NCBI GenBank assembly: GCA_910585015.1
Contig: CAJUCT010000018.1
Span: 46,398-76,524, forward strand
Length of the DNA: 30,127 nucleotides
Origin: an uncultured Acetatifactor sp.
Lineage (GTDB): Bacteria > Bacillota > Clostridia > Lachnospirales > Lachnospiraceae
Reading direction: 5' to 3'
Each line of letters opens with the position of its first letter. Position 1 is the stretch's first letter. A model generated the notes under the pieces. The model saw only the letters and a list, made by a program, of their open reading frames with translations. It made no database searches and was not told the DNA's origin. Positions 21,318 through 28,348 of this stretch are shown here, one piece after another. Both the position numbers and the translations under genes were made by a program.

Positions 21318-21818
21318 ATGAGCTTTGGAGAAAAACTATTTCAGTTAAGGAGTGAGAGAGGAATCTACCAGAAGGAAATAGCAGAGTTTTTGGAGGTATC
21401 AGTGGGTACGATTTCCAACTATGAGAACGGCGTACACAGTCCCGATCTGGAGACTTTGTGCAAACTGGCAGGGTATTTTCATGTGACCACGGACTTCATG
21501 TTGGAACTCACTGAGAATGCCACATCCATGGAGAAGCTGAACGTACAGATGTCAGACGAGCATACCATCGGAAGCGCCCTGAACACTATGCAGGACTTAT
21601 CCCAGCCCAGCCGTCAGCAGATGCTCAAGTACCTGTCGATGGTAAAGACATGTGAGGACATGCCCAAGAAAAACAAGATCATCAGCAAACAGCGGCAAAC
21701 CATTGAGCAGCAGAATCAGACCATCAACCAACAGGCCCAGGAGATCAGCCGTTTAAAGGAGATGCTGCATTTCCAGAATGGGGAGGAACTGCAGATTCAG
21801 GAGGTCCTCCAGGGTTAA
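21318..21818 (+). CDS. XRE-family HTH regulator with C-terminal coiled coil (paralog 1)
   Basis: This 166-aa protein is a predicted DNA-binding repressor or activator. Residues 6-60 form an XRE helix-turn-helix: LFQLRSERGIYQKEIAEFLE, then VSVGTISNYENGVHSPDLET. Residues 120-150 are glutamine-rich heptads (KQRQTIEQQNQTINQQAQEI), likely a coiled coil for oligomerisation. It is about 55-60 percent identical by eye to the next gene and shares its promoter layout. The RBS is AGGAGAACGATT. No cleavage or ligand domain is visible. Location suggests control of the neighbouring flagellin or LicD genes, but this is inference. Confidence 0.9.
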   Translation: MSFGEKLFQLRSERGIYQKEIAEFLEVSVGTISNYENGVHSPDLETLCKLAGYFHVTTDFMLELTENATSMEKLNVQMSDEHTIGSALNTMQDLSQPSRQQMLKYLSMVKTCEDMPKKNKIISKQRQTIEQQNQTINQQAQEISRLKEMLHFQNGEELQIQEVLQG

Positions 21819-21877
21819 ACAGAACGAAGCTGCGAGGGGAAGGAGAAGGCGTACCGAATCTCTGCCCATAACAAAAA

Positions 21878-21910
21878 GTACCTCGGAAAGATAATTTCCG
21901 GGGTATTTTT
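21878..21910 (+). terminator. Terminator after the first XRE gene
   Basis: TACCTCGGAAA pairs with TTTCCGGGGTA (one T-G pair) around a 5-nt loop, followed by TTTTT at 21906-21910. Confidence 0.85.
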
Positions 21911-21961
21911 GTCAATATAGGAAAAATATTACAAAAAATTGCAAAATATGGTAGAAAGCAG

Positions 21962-21990
21962 TTGATAGTATCTAGAATATATATTATAGT
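21962..21990 (+). promoter_or_regulatory. Promoter of the second XRE regulator, with palindromic site
   Basis: TTGATA (21962-21967), 17 nt, TATAGT (21985-21990). GATAGTATC (21964-21972) matches the palindrome at the first XRE promoter. Around 45 bp is clearly homologous between the two promoters. Confidence 0.75.
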
Positions 21991-22025
21991 ATTGTAAAGA
22001 GATTCGGATAGGGGAGAATCGTATT

Positions 22026-22523
22026 ATGAATTTTGGAGATACACTATTTCAACTGAGAACGGAGCGGGGAATATATCAGAAACAGCTGGCGGAGTATCTG
22101 ACCGTGTCCATCGGCACCATATCCAATTATGAGAATGGTGTACACTGTCCTGATTTAAATACATTGTGCCGGATTGCGGAATATTTTAATGTATCCGCGG
22201 ATTACCTTCTGGGCCTCACCAACAACCCTATGCCCATAGACAGCCTGAATACAAAGCTGTCGGACGAAGATACGGTGGGCAGTGTGCTCAATGCCATACT
22301 GGAATTGTCCCAGTCCAGCCGCCAGAAGCTGGCTCAATACCTGTCCATGGTTAAGATCTGTGAGGAGATGCCCGGGATGGAGGGGACCATCGAAAAGCAG
22401 AAACTGCTGATCCGGCGTCAGAAACATGCGATAGAGCGGCTGAACCAGACAGTCGGCCGACAGGCCCAGGAGATTTTGCGCTTAAAGGAATTATTGGGTG
22501 AAAAAAGTGAAATTTCCCCCTAA
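22026..22523 (+). CDS. XRE-family HTH regulator with C-terminal coiled coil (paralog 2)
   Basis: This 165-aa protein mirrors paralog 1: HTH at residues 6-60 (LFQLRTERGIYQKQLAEYLT, VSIGTISNYENGVHCPDLNT), a shared middle block (LSDEDTVGSVLNAILELSQS), and a basic coiled coil at about 120-155 (KQKLLIRRQKHAIERLNQTV). The C-terminal part has become more basic than the glutamine-rich paralog, so the two may differ in partners. The RBS is GGGGAGAATCG. Its stop codon TAA is also the first bases of a sigma-D promoter box for the flagellin gene. Confidence 0.9.
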   Translation: MNFGDTLFQLRTERGIYQKQLAEYLTVSIGTISNYENGVHCPDLNTLCRIAEYFNVSADYLLGLTNNPMPIDSLNTKLSDEDTVGSVLNAILELSQSSRQKLAQYLSMVKICEEMPGMEGTIEKQKLLIRRQKHAIERLNQTVGRQAQEILRLKELLGEKSEISP

Positions 22524-22547
22524 AGTATTTTTTATAGCCACCGATAT
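22521..22547 (+). promoter_or_regulatory. Upstream sigma-D-type promoter (P1) of the flagellin gene
   Basis: TAAA (22521-22524), 15 nt, ACCGATAT (22540-22547) closely fits the sigma-D (FliA) pattern TAAA-N15-GCCGATAT. The -35 element overlaps the stop codon of the second XRE gene. Confidence 0.75.
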
Positions 22548-22581
22548 ACAATATGTCGGGTGTACAAGGAGACAAAGGATA

Positions 22582-22618
22582 GAACTTTAAAAATTTTTGA
22601 AAAAAATTTCTAAAGTTC
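22582..22618 (+). repeat. AT-rich inverted repeat between the two sigma-D promoters
   Basis: GAACTTTAAAAATTT and AAATTTCTAAAGTTC form an inverted repeat with one mismatch, ending 2 bp before the P2 TAAA box. It has no following T-run. It may be an operator, an UP-like AT-rich element, or a hairpin in transcripts from P1. Confidence 0.55.
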
Positions 22619-22619
22619 C

Positions 22620-22646
22620 TAAAGTTTTCCTAGAACTCTCCGATAT
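22620..22646 (+). promoter_or_regulatory. Downstream sigma-D-type promoter (P2) of the flagellin gene
   Basis: TAAA (22620-22623), 15 nt, TCCGATAT (22639-22646), followed by ACATAACA. It is 99 bp from P1 with the same internal spacing. The leader to the flagellin start is about 180 nt. Confidence 0.85.
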
Positions 22647-22741
22647 ACATAACAAGTAAGGCAGAGGAACGAAAGTTCACTGCTTACCCTCAATGCAACC
22701 TGGAACTGATCCGCACAATCAAAGAAGGGCTGCAGTAACAT

Positions 22742-22824
22742 TTGCCGGGAGATCGATAAGTGCGAATCGAAGGAACGGCAAGCAAAAATTATGGCCGCAT
22801 GGAAGCGGCGTCAAAATTCAAGGA
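22742..22824 (+). promoter_or_regulatory. Flagellin leader with CsrA-type sites
   Basis: TTGCCG/CGGCAA (22742-22747, 22776-22781) forms one stem. GCCGC/GCGGC (22794-22798, 22805-22809) forms a second whose 6-nt loop is ATGGAA, placing an ANGGA motif in a loop as CsrA prefers. A second ANGGA, AAGGA (22820-22824), overlaps the Shine-Dalgarno sequence AAGGAGG. The two GGA cores are 21 nt apart. This mirrors the two-site hag leader of Bacillus subtilis. Confidence 0.6.
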
Positions 22825-22834
22825 GGAATATATT

Positions 22835-23653
22835 ATGGTAGTACAACACAACTTACGTGCAGTAAACTCTAACAGAATGCTGGGCTTAACCGCATCCACT
22901 CAGTCCAAGTCCACCGAGAAGTTGTCTTCCGGTTACAAGATCAACCGTGCAGCTGATGATGCTGCTGGCTTGGCTATCAGCGAGAAGATGAGACGTCAGA
23001 TCAGAGGTCTGACTCAGGCTTCCACCAATGCACAGGACGGCGTGTCCATGGTGCAGACAGCAGAAGGTGCTTTGAACGAAGTACACGACATGCTGCAGAG
23101 ACTGAATGAGTTGGCTGTAAAGGCTGCCAACGGCACCAATCAGAGTGAGGACTGCCAGTACATCGACAAGGAAGTTCAGAAGCTGAAAGAGGAGATTACC
23201 AGAACAGCTAATGACACTAAGTTCAACAAGATCGATCTGTTATCCAGCGCAGCTAATGGCAAGGAAGTAGCTTTGCAGGTTGGTACAGAGGCTGGTCAGA
23301 CAATTAAGATTACGCTGCAGGCTATGAATGCAACTTCAATCGGCGTAGGAAGCATCTCCATGTCTACTACTGCCACTGCAAGTTCTGCTATAGCTGATAT
23401 CGAGAAGGCTATTCAGAGCGTTTCTGAGTTGAGAGCTGAACTTGGTGCTACCCAGAACAGACTGGAGCATACCATCAACAACCTGGACAACGTAGTTGAG
23501 AATACCACCGCAGCAGAGAGCCGTATCCGTGATACTGACATGGCTACTGAGATGGTTAAGTATTCTAACAACAACATTCTGGCTCAGGCAGGTCAGGCTA
23601 TGCTGGCACAGTCCAATCAGGCTAACCAGGGTGTACTTTCCTTACTGCAGTAA
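22835..23653 (+). CDS. fliC: Flagellin
   Basis: This 272-aa protein is the flagellar filament subunit, exported by the flagellar type III system. The N-terminal D0/D1 region (1-135) has NLRAVNSNRMLG, LSSGYKINRAADDAAGLAIS and RIRGLTQAS-like helices; the C-terminal D1/D0 (185-272) has QNRLEHTINNLDNVVENTTA and AAESRIRDTDMATEMV. The central variable region is very short (about 140-185) and Ser/Thr-rich. Positions matching the TLR5 contact residues R90, L94 and E114 of Salmonella appear as R89, L93 and E113. One cysteine, C107, is unusual in flagellins. The start at 22835 follows AAGGAGGAATATATT; an upstream in-frame ATG at 22760 is rejected. Confidence 0.97.
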   Translation: MVVQHNLRAVNSNRMLGLTASTQSKSTEKLSSGYKINRAADDAAGLAISEKMRRQIRGLTQASTNAQDGVSMVQTAEGALNEVHDMLQRLNELAVKAANGTNQSEDCQYIDKEVQKLKEEITRTANDTKFNKIDLLSSAANGKEVALQVGTEAGQTIKITLQAMNATSIGVGSISMSTTATASSAIADIEKAIQSVSELRAELGATQNRLEHTINNLDNVVENTTAAESRIRDTDMATEMVKYSNNNILAQAGQAMLAQSNQANQGVLSLLQ

Positions 23654-23680
23654 TCGTAAGGCCATAGTAAAGATTATCAG

Positions 23681-23712
23681 AAAAGGGGCTGATGAAAGTC
23701 AGCCTCTTTTCT
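23681..23712 (+). terminator. Moderate terminator after the flagellin gene
   Basis: AAAAGGGGCTGA (23681-23692) pairs with TCAGCCTCTTTT (23699-23710) with one G-U pair and a 6-nt loop. The T-run is short and interrupted (CTTTTCTTC), so some transcription may continue into the licD array. No clear promoter was seen between here and 23786; a hairpin CGCTGCC/GGCAGCG (23734-23740, 23756-23762) lies in the gap. Confidence 0.75.
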
Positions 23713-23785
23713 TCATCTTAAAACCGCGTTGGTCGCTGCCAAGAGTGAGATTAGAGGCAGCGGCAAGGCAATACGGAGAAGTAGA

Positions 23786-25186
23786 ATGAGTGGACGTATA
23801 GAATTTCCGAAAGAGTATTTCAATCCGGAGATGCGTTGTGGTCACTTGGTGAGCGGGACCATGAAGACGGTGTGGGCGGCTCAGCTTGAAGTGCTGGTCC
23901 GTATAGCGGAGATCTGTGAGCGCCATGGCCTGCAGTTCTATGCCATGTTTGGCACACTGCTGGGAGCCGTGCGGCATAAGGGATATATTCCCTGGGATGA
24001 TGACCTGGATATCGGGATGCTCCGGGAGGATTATATGGGATTTCTGGAGGTGGCAGCACAGGAGCTGCCGCCGGAATATCAGATACTGGGCGTATATACG
24101 GATCCGGAGGGCGTAAGTTCCGGTACCCGTGTTACTAATGGCATCCGCATTGATCTGGCGGAAAAACGCATGGAAGAATATCACGGATGCCCTTTTGTGG
24201 TGGGAATTGATATATTTCCTCTGGATTATGAGCCCTTGGACGCCGGAGCCAGAGCGGAGCAGTATGAGAGGCTGCGGATGCTCCAGGAGATTTATCCCTG
24301 TGCCGACACATATTCGCGAAGAGAGGAACTGGGACTCAGCGCTTCCGCTGTGCGGCAATACCGTGAAAAGATGGAAAAAGGGCTGGAAGAACTGGAAAAG
24401 AAATATCAATATCCTATAGATCCCTCCAAATCCATAGTCTGGCAGCTTTTGGCGCTTTATGATCTGGTGAGCATGATGTACAATGAAGAGGAGTCCGCTT
24501 ACATCACATCCCATCAGATTAACAGCAAGGCGGATCGGATGTTGTGGAACAAGGAGTGGTTTGCGGAAATCCTTCCCATGGGGTTTGAAAATGTGTTCTT
24601 GCCGGTGCCTGCAGGGTGGGATGCCATATTGCGGAGCAATTATGGGGATTATATGAAGTTTCCCGAGCGTCATGAGACCCATGCGTGTTATAAGGATCAG
24701 GCCAGAATATTGATCCAAAGGGGATTATGGAAGCCGGAGGAGGAGCATATTCCCGTGAGTATGCCCGAAAAAGGAAAACTGCGTGTACCGAAACGATTTA
24801 GCAATGCAGTATCGGGAGCCGGTTATAAACGGGTATTATATAGTACCAGCCTGACCGGGATGCTGCGGGGCGGTGAAAACTACCTGCAAAAGATCAGGAA
24901 TACGATAGAGGTATTTGACGGCAGGCAGGGGGTAGTACTGTGGTGGGTTCCCCATGAGAGTAAGGATTGCCTGTACAGGGAATTAGATCCGGAACTTTTT
25001 GAGGAATATGAGCGGCTGCTGGAGGCATACCGGACAGAGGGACGGGGTATCCTGGATCAGTCGGATAACAGAGAGAGAGCGGTGAAACTGTGTGACGCTT
25101 TTTATGGAGATACAGGGGATCTCTATGAGATGTTCCGTCAGGCAGGAAAACCGATGATGAGGCAGAACCATGATATCCTTTCCTGA
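23786..25186 (+). CDS. LicD-family phosphotransferase with C-terminal extra module (paralog 1)
   Basis: This 466-aa cytoplasmic protein has an N-terminal LicD domain (about 25-295): GTLLGAVRHKGYIPWDDDLD at 56-75 with the DDD/DxD catalytic-type acidic cluster, GCPFVVGIDIFPLDY at 134-148, and LPVPAGWDAILRSNYGDYM at 272-290. LicD proteins transfer phosphocholine or related phospho-groups onto glycans. Residues 347-460 form a second module: KRVLYSTSLTGML, VVLWWVPH (383-390), RAVKLCDAFYGDTGDLYEMF and GKPMM. This module is shared by all four neighbours. The start at 23786 follows ACGGAGAAGTAGA rather than the ATG at 23729. No membrane segment is seen. The substrate is unknown. Confidence 0.85.
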   Translation: MSGRIEFPKEYFNPEMRCGHLVSGTMKTVWAAQLEVLVRIAEICERHGLQFYAMFGTLLGAVRHKGYIPWDDDLDIGMLREDYMGFLEVAAQELPPEYQILGVYTDPEGVSSGTRVTNGIRIDLAEKRMEEYHGCPFVVGIDIFPLDYEPLDAGARAEQYERLRMLQEIYPCADTYSRREELGLSASAVRQYREKMEKGLEELEKKYQYPIDPSKSIVWQLLALYDLVSMMYNEEESAYITSHQINSKADRMLWNKEWFAEILPMGFENVFLPVPAGWDAILRSNYGDYMKFPERHETHACYKDQARILIQRGLWKPEEEHIPVSMPEKGKLRVPKRFSNAVSGAGYKRVLYSTSLTGMLRGGENYLQKIRNTIEVFDGRQGVVLWWVPHESKDCLYRELDPELFEEYERLLEAYRTEGRGILDQSDNRERAVKLCDAFYGDTGDLYEMFRQAGKPMMRQNHDILS

Positions 25187-26612
25187 CAACTACTTTGACA
25201 CAGAAACCAGATTCCGGTTTACGATAGGCAGACTTATGAAGGCCAATTGGGCGGCGCAGCTGGAAGTACTGGAAGTGTTGAAAGAAATCTGCGCAAAGCA
25301 CAATATCACTTTTTTTGCCGGATTCGGTACGCTGATCGGGGCCGTGCGGCACAAGGGCTATATCCCCTGGGACGATGATATAGATGTGGTCATGAAGCGT
25401 CCGGATTATATGAAGTTTCTCACTGTGGCCAGGCAGGAACTGCCGACGGAATATCGGATACTCAGCATGTATCATGAGGAAGGGTGGACAGGCACCTTTT
25501 CCAGGATTACAAACGGAAGCGCCATCTCGACGGAGCCGGGGTTTCTGACCCGTTATCATGGCTGTCCTTTTTGTGTGGGGATTGACCTTTTTCCCATAGA
25601 TTATTACCCGCAGGCAGAGAGGGAGCAAAAGCTGCAGTGGGCCATGCTGGATGTTGTAAAAAGCAATATCGGTTATTGCGACGGGCTTCTGGAAAATCCA
25701 TCTGAGGACGTGGCTGTGGTTTGCCGAAAGGCATTGCTGCAGGGGCTGGAAATGCAGAAGGAGTTTCTGGGCATTTCGGTGGATATGGAAAAAAGTATTG
25801 TGAATATTCGAAATCAGCTTTTTCGTATTTATGACAGGGTCTGCATGATGTACCAGGCACAGGAGTGCAACGAGATAGTGTCCTTCCAGGGACAGCTTAC
25901 CCGCCTGGCGGGCAGATGGAAGAAGGAATGGTTTGACAGGGCGGTTTTCATGGGGTATGAGGTGACCAGTATTCCGGTGCCGGTGGAATATGACAAGGTG
26001 CTGCGGGCCACTTTTGGGGATTACCGCAGGCCCGTATACCATGGCGGAGGACATGACTATCCATATTACAGGGAGCAGCTGCAAGCCCTGCAGGAGCGAG
26101 GGTTGTGGGTGCTGGAGGATGGCCTTGAGGCGGGAGAGTATCTTGCTTTTCCGGAGTGGGAAGAGATGAAAAGTGAAGCCGAGACGGCGGAAATGCCCGA
26201 AAAATGGCGTCGGCTTATAGGCGAGTCCACGGATAATCCAAGGAGAGTCATATTGTATTTCACTTCTCTGGCAGGACTGCTCCGAGGGGAAATGGCCTAT
26301 ATAGAGAAAATTAAGTCAGTTATGGAAACCTTTTGCAACAACCGGGATGTGGTGCTGTGGTGGGTTCCATGCCGGACGGAGGGGTGTCTGTACCAACAGC
26401 AAAATCCGGCGCTTTTTGAAGCGTTTCATCACCTGTGCGAAGAATACCGGAAAGCGGGATGGGGAATATACGATGACAGCGGGGATTATGCCAGAGCTGT
26501 GGTTCACAGTGATGCTATGTATGGCGATTACGGTGAGGTTTATGAATTATATCGGCAAAGCGGGAAACCGGTAATGATTCAGGATGAAACGTTGTGTGGA
26601 CAATCGATGTGA
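25170..26612 (+). CDS. LicD-family phosphotransferase with C-terminal extra module (paralog 2)
   Basis: This 480-aa protein overlaps paralog 1 by 17 nt, so the two are probably translationally coupled. The LicD domain shows GTLIGAVRHKGYIPWDDDID (53-72), GCPFCVGIDLFPIDYYP (131-147) and PVPVEYDKVLRATFGDYRRP (269-288). The C-terminal module has RRVILYFTSLAGLLRGE, DVVLWWVPC (393-401), KAGWGIYDDSGDYARAV, SDAMYGDYGEVYELY and GKPVMIQ (465-471). With paralog 1 it forms a subgroup having YGD after the CDA-like motif and no linker insertion. The RBS is GATGAGGCAGAACC. Acceptor and donor cannot be deduced. Confidence 0.85.
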   Translation: MISFPDNYFDTETRFRFTIGRLMKANWAAQLEVLEVLKEICAKHNITFFAGFGTLIGAVRHKGYIPWDDDIDVVMKRPDYMKFLTVARQELPTEYRILSMYHEEGWTGTFSRITNGSAISTEPGFLTRYHGCPFCVGIDLFPIDYYPQAEREQKLQWAMLDVVKSNIGYCDGLLENPSEDVAVVCRKALLQGLEMQKEFLGISVDMEKSIVNIRNQLFRIYDRVCMMYQAQECNEIVSFQGQLTRLAGRWKKEWFDRAVFMGYEVTSIPVPVEYDKVLRATFGDYRRPVYHGGGHDYPYYREQLQALQERGLWVLEDGLEAGEYLAFPEWEEMKSEAETAEMPEKWRRLIGESTDNPRRVILYFTSLAGLLRGEMAYIEKIKSVMETFCNNRDVVLWWVPCRTEGCLYQQQNPALFEAFHHLCEEYRKAGWGIYDDSGDYARAVVHSDAMYGDYGEVYELYRQSGKPVMIQDETLCGQSM

Positions 26613-26617
26613 AGCCG

Positions 26618-26738
26618 CGGTGTGGAATTGGGGGAAGCCCATGAGAGAGTAGCCGAAAATCAGTGTGGAATTGGCGGAAAACCGATGAAGATAATGGCCG
26701 GAAATCAGTGTGAAATTGTCAGGATATTGGTCGGGAAG
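26618..26738 (+). repeat. Degenerate ~44-bp tandem repeat between licD paralogs 2 and 3
   Basis: Three units begin CGGTGTGGAATTGGGGGAA (26618), CAGTGTGGAATTGGCGGAAA (26661) and CAGTGTGAAATTGTCAGGA (26706). The first two span 43 and 45 nt and share GCCGAAAAT or GCCGGAAAT at their ends. The third decays. An ORF in this gap (26622-26858) translates the repeats and overlaps licD 3; it is not considered real. No terminator or clear promoter was seen in the 176-nt gap. Confidence 0.65.
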
Positions 26739-26788
26739 AAGAAGCCGGGAATTTTCGGGAGCGGAAGAAGCGGCGGAGAGAGGAAACT

Positions 26789-28303
26789 ATGCTACAATTT
26801 GCGGAGGATTTTTTTCAACATGAGATCCGGGAGAACTTCTATATTGATTCCACTATGAAAACAGTATGGGCGGCAGCGTTGGATGTGCTGCAGTCCATAG
26901 CGGAAGTCTGCGAAAAGTATGGATTGGAGTGGTACGCGGCATATGGAACTCTGTTGGGTGCCATACGCCATGAAGGTTATATTCCCTGGGATGACGATAT
27001 GGACATCTGGATGAAGCGGGACGATTATCAAAAGCTGCTGGAGGTGCTGCCAGGAGAATTGCCGGAGGAATATAGTGTCCTCAGCCCGCAGACGGAGACG
27101 GGCTATGAGCAGTTCCATACCTGTGTGGTCTGCGGGGAAGGAATCAGTATAGAACCGCAGTATCTGGAGAGGCATTACGGCTGTCCGTTCCGGGTGGGGG
27201 TGGATATCTTTCCGTTGGATTACCTGCCCCGGGATGAGCGATTATGTCAGCATCAAAAGAGCATATTTCTGTTGGCAAAGCGTATTGCCCAGACAGTGCA
27301 GGAATATCGGCAGCTGCCGGAATTCTGTAAAGTGCAGAGGGACGCGAGCATGAAGGAGATCCTGGAAGGGATTGGATATCTCAAAGAGTATTGTGGGTAT
27401 ACGGTGAAAAGGCAGCTGCTGGAGCAGGGACAGTGGGACAAGGTCATCAGTGATGTGTATCGCATTGCCAATGAAGTTATCCGCCATTGCCCGGAGCAGG
27501 ATGCGGATTACCTGGTTATGTACCGGGATTATGCCAATGCGGAACGTAAAGTATTTCCCAAGGAGTGGTTTGACGAGACCTGGGGAGCAACTTTTGAAAA
27601 TCTGATGATGCCGATTCCCTGGAAATACGATGAGATACTGCGGCGGATATACGGGGATTACCAGGTGCGCTATCGAAACAGCACCTGCCATGAATATCCC
27701 TATTATGAGAGCCAGTTAGAGAACCTGCGGGAAATGGTGCGGCAGCGCGTAAAACCCGGGGACGGTGCGGTGGATGAGGGAATTTTTCCTGCGGAATGGA
27801 AGAATTTATTAATACAGGCGAACGGCCACAGAAAAAAGATTGTTTTGTACACTAATGATATCAGTGATTTTATTGCGTATGGAGAAGAGGCGCTGGAAAA
27901 GCTGAAATCCGTGCTGCGGGTATTCTATGAGGCCAAAGAGCAGATTTTGCTGTGGTGGAGACCCCAGCGGGATATGGCCGGAGCTTTGACGCTGGCAGAG
28001 CGGCGGGCAGAAAAGACGGAGCGGCAGAAGGACGAGTCGGACGGTCAGGCGGCGGAATCGGATGCCCAGGCAGCGATTCCACAGGCACGGGGCGCAGACA
28101 AGCCGAAGGCGGATGTTAGTCTGGCAGAGCGGTACAATGATATTCTGAAGCAGTACAAGACGGCGGCATGGGGAATCTGTGACGAGAGTACTGATAAGCT
28201 TCGCGCCGTGAAATTGTGCGACGCATATTATGGCGCAAGGAATAATATGGTGAGGAAGCTTCAGGACATGGGAAAGCCAGTCATGATCGCGGAGGAAAAG
28301 TAG
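26789..28303 (+). CDS. LicD-family phosphotransferase with C-terminal extra module (paralog 3)
   Basis: This 504-aa protein carries GTLLGAIRHEGYIPWDDDMD (53-72) and GCPFRVGVDIFPLDYLPRD around 131-150, then MPIPWKYDEILRRIYGDYQV at the end of the LicD domain. The second module has KKIVLYTNDISDFIAYGEEA, ILLWWRPQ (386-393), then a low-complexity charged linker (about 404-443, rich in E, K, D, Q, A), then RYNDILKQYKTAAWGICDES, RAVKLCDAYYGARNNM and GKPVMIAEEK. Unlike paralogs 1 and 2 it has WWRPQ and YYGAR instead of WWVP and YGD. RBS GAGAGAGGAAACT precedes the ATG. Confidence 0.85.
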   Translation: MLQFAEDFFQHEIRENFYIDSTMKTVWAAALDVLQSIAEVCEKYGLEWYAAYGTLLGAIRHEGYIPWDDDMDIWMKRDDYQKLLEVLPGELPEEYSVLSPQTETGYEQFHTCVVCGEGISIEPQYLERHYGCPFRVGVDIFPLDYLPRDERLCQHQKSIFLLAKRIAQTVQEYRQLPEFCKVQRDASMKEILEGIGYLKEYCGYTVKRQLLEQGQWDKVISDVYRIANEVIRHCPEQDADYLVMYRDYANAERKVFPKEWFDETWGATFENLMMPIPWKYDEILRRIYGDYQVRYRNSTCHEYPYYESQLENLREMVRQRVKPGDGAVDEGIFPAEWKNLLIQANGHRKKIVLYTNDISDFIAYGEEALEKLKSVLRVFYEAKEQILLWWRPQRDMAGALTLAERRAEKTERQKDESDGQAAESDAQAAIPQARGADKPKADVSLAERYNDILKQYKTAAWGICDESTDKLRAVKLCDAYYGARNNMVRKLQDMGKPVMIAEEK

Positions 28304-28348
28304 GGGGGTGCGCAGCCGCATAAATTTGCGCAAGTGGAGGAAACACGG

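Noticed and set aside
22760..22834. Longer flagellin with 25 extra N-terminal residues
   Set aside because: Flagellin D0 must begin near MVVQHNLRA, and AAGGAGG is placed for ATG 22835.
24894..26084. 396-codon reverse ORF over licD paralogs 1 and 2, and similar long reverse ORFs over the other paralogs
   Set aside because: They are antisense shadows caused by the codon bias of the licD genes; they recur at the same positions in all four paralogs and resemble no family.
26622..26858. 78-codon ORF starting GTG between licD paralogs 2 and 3
   Set aside because: It translates the degenerate repeats, overlaps the start of paralog 3 in another frame and has no RBS.
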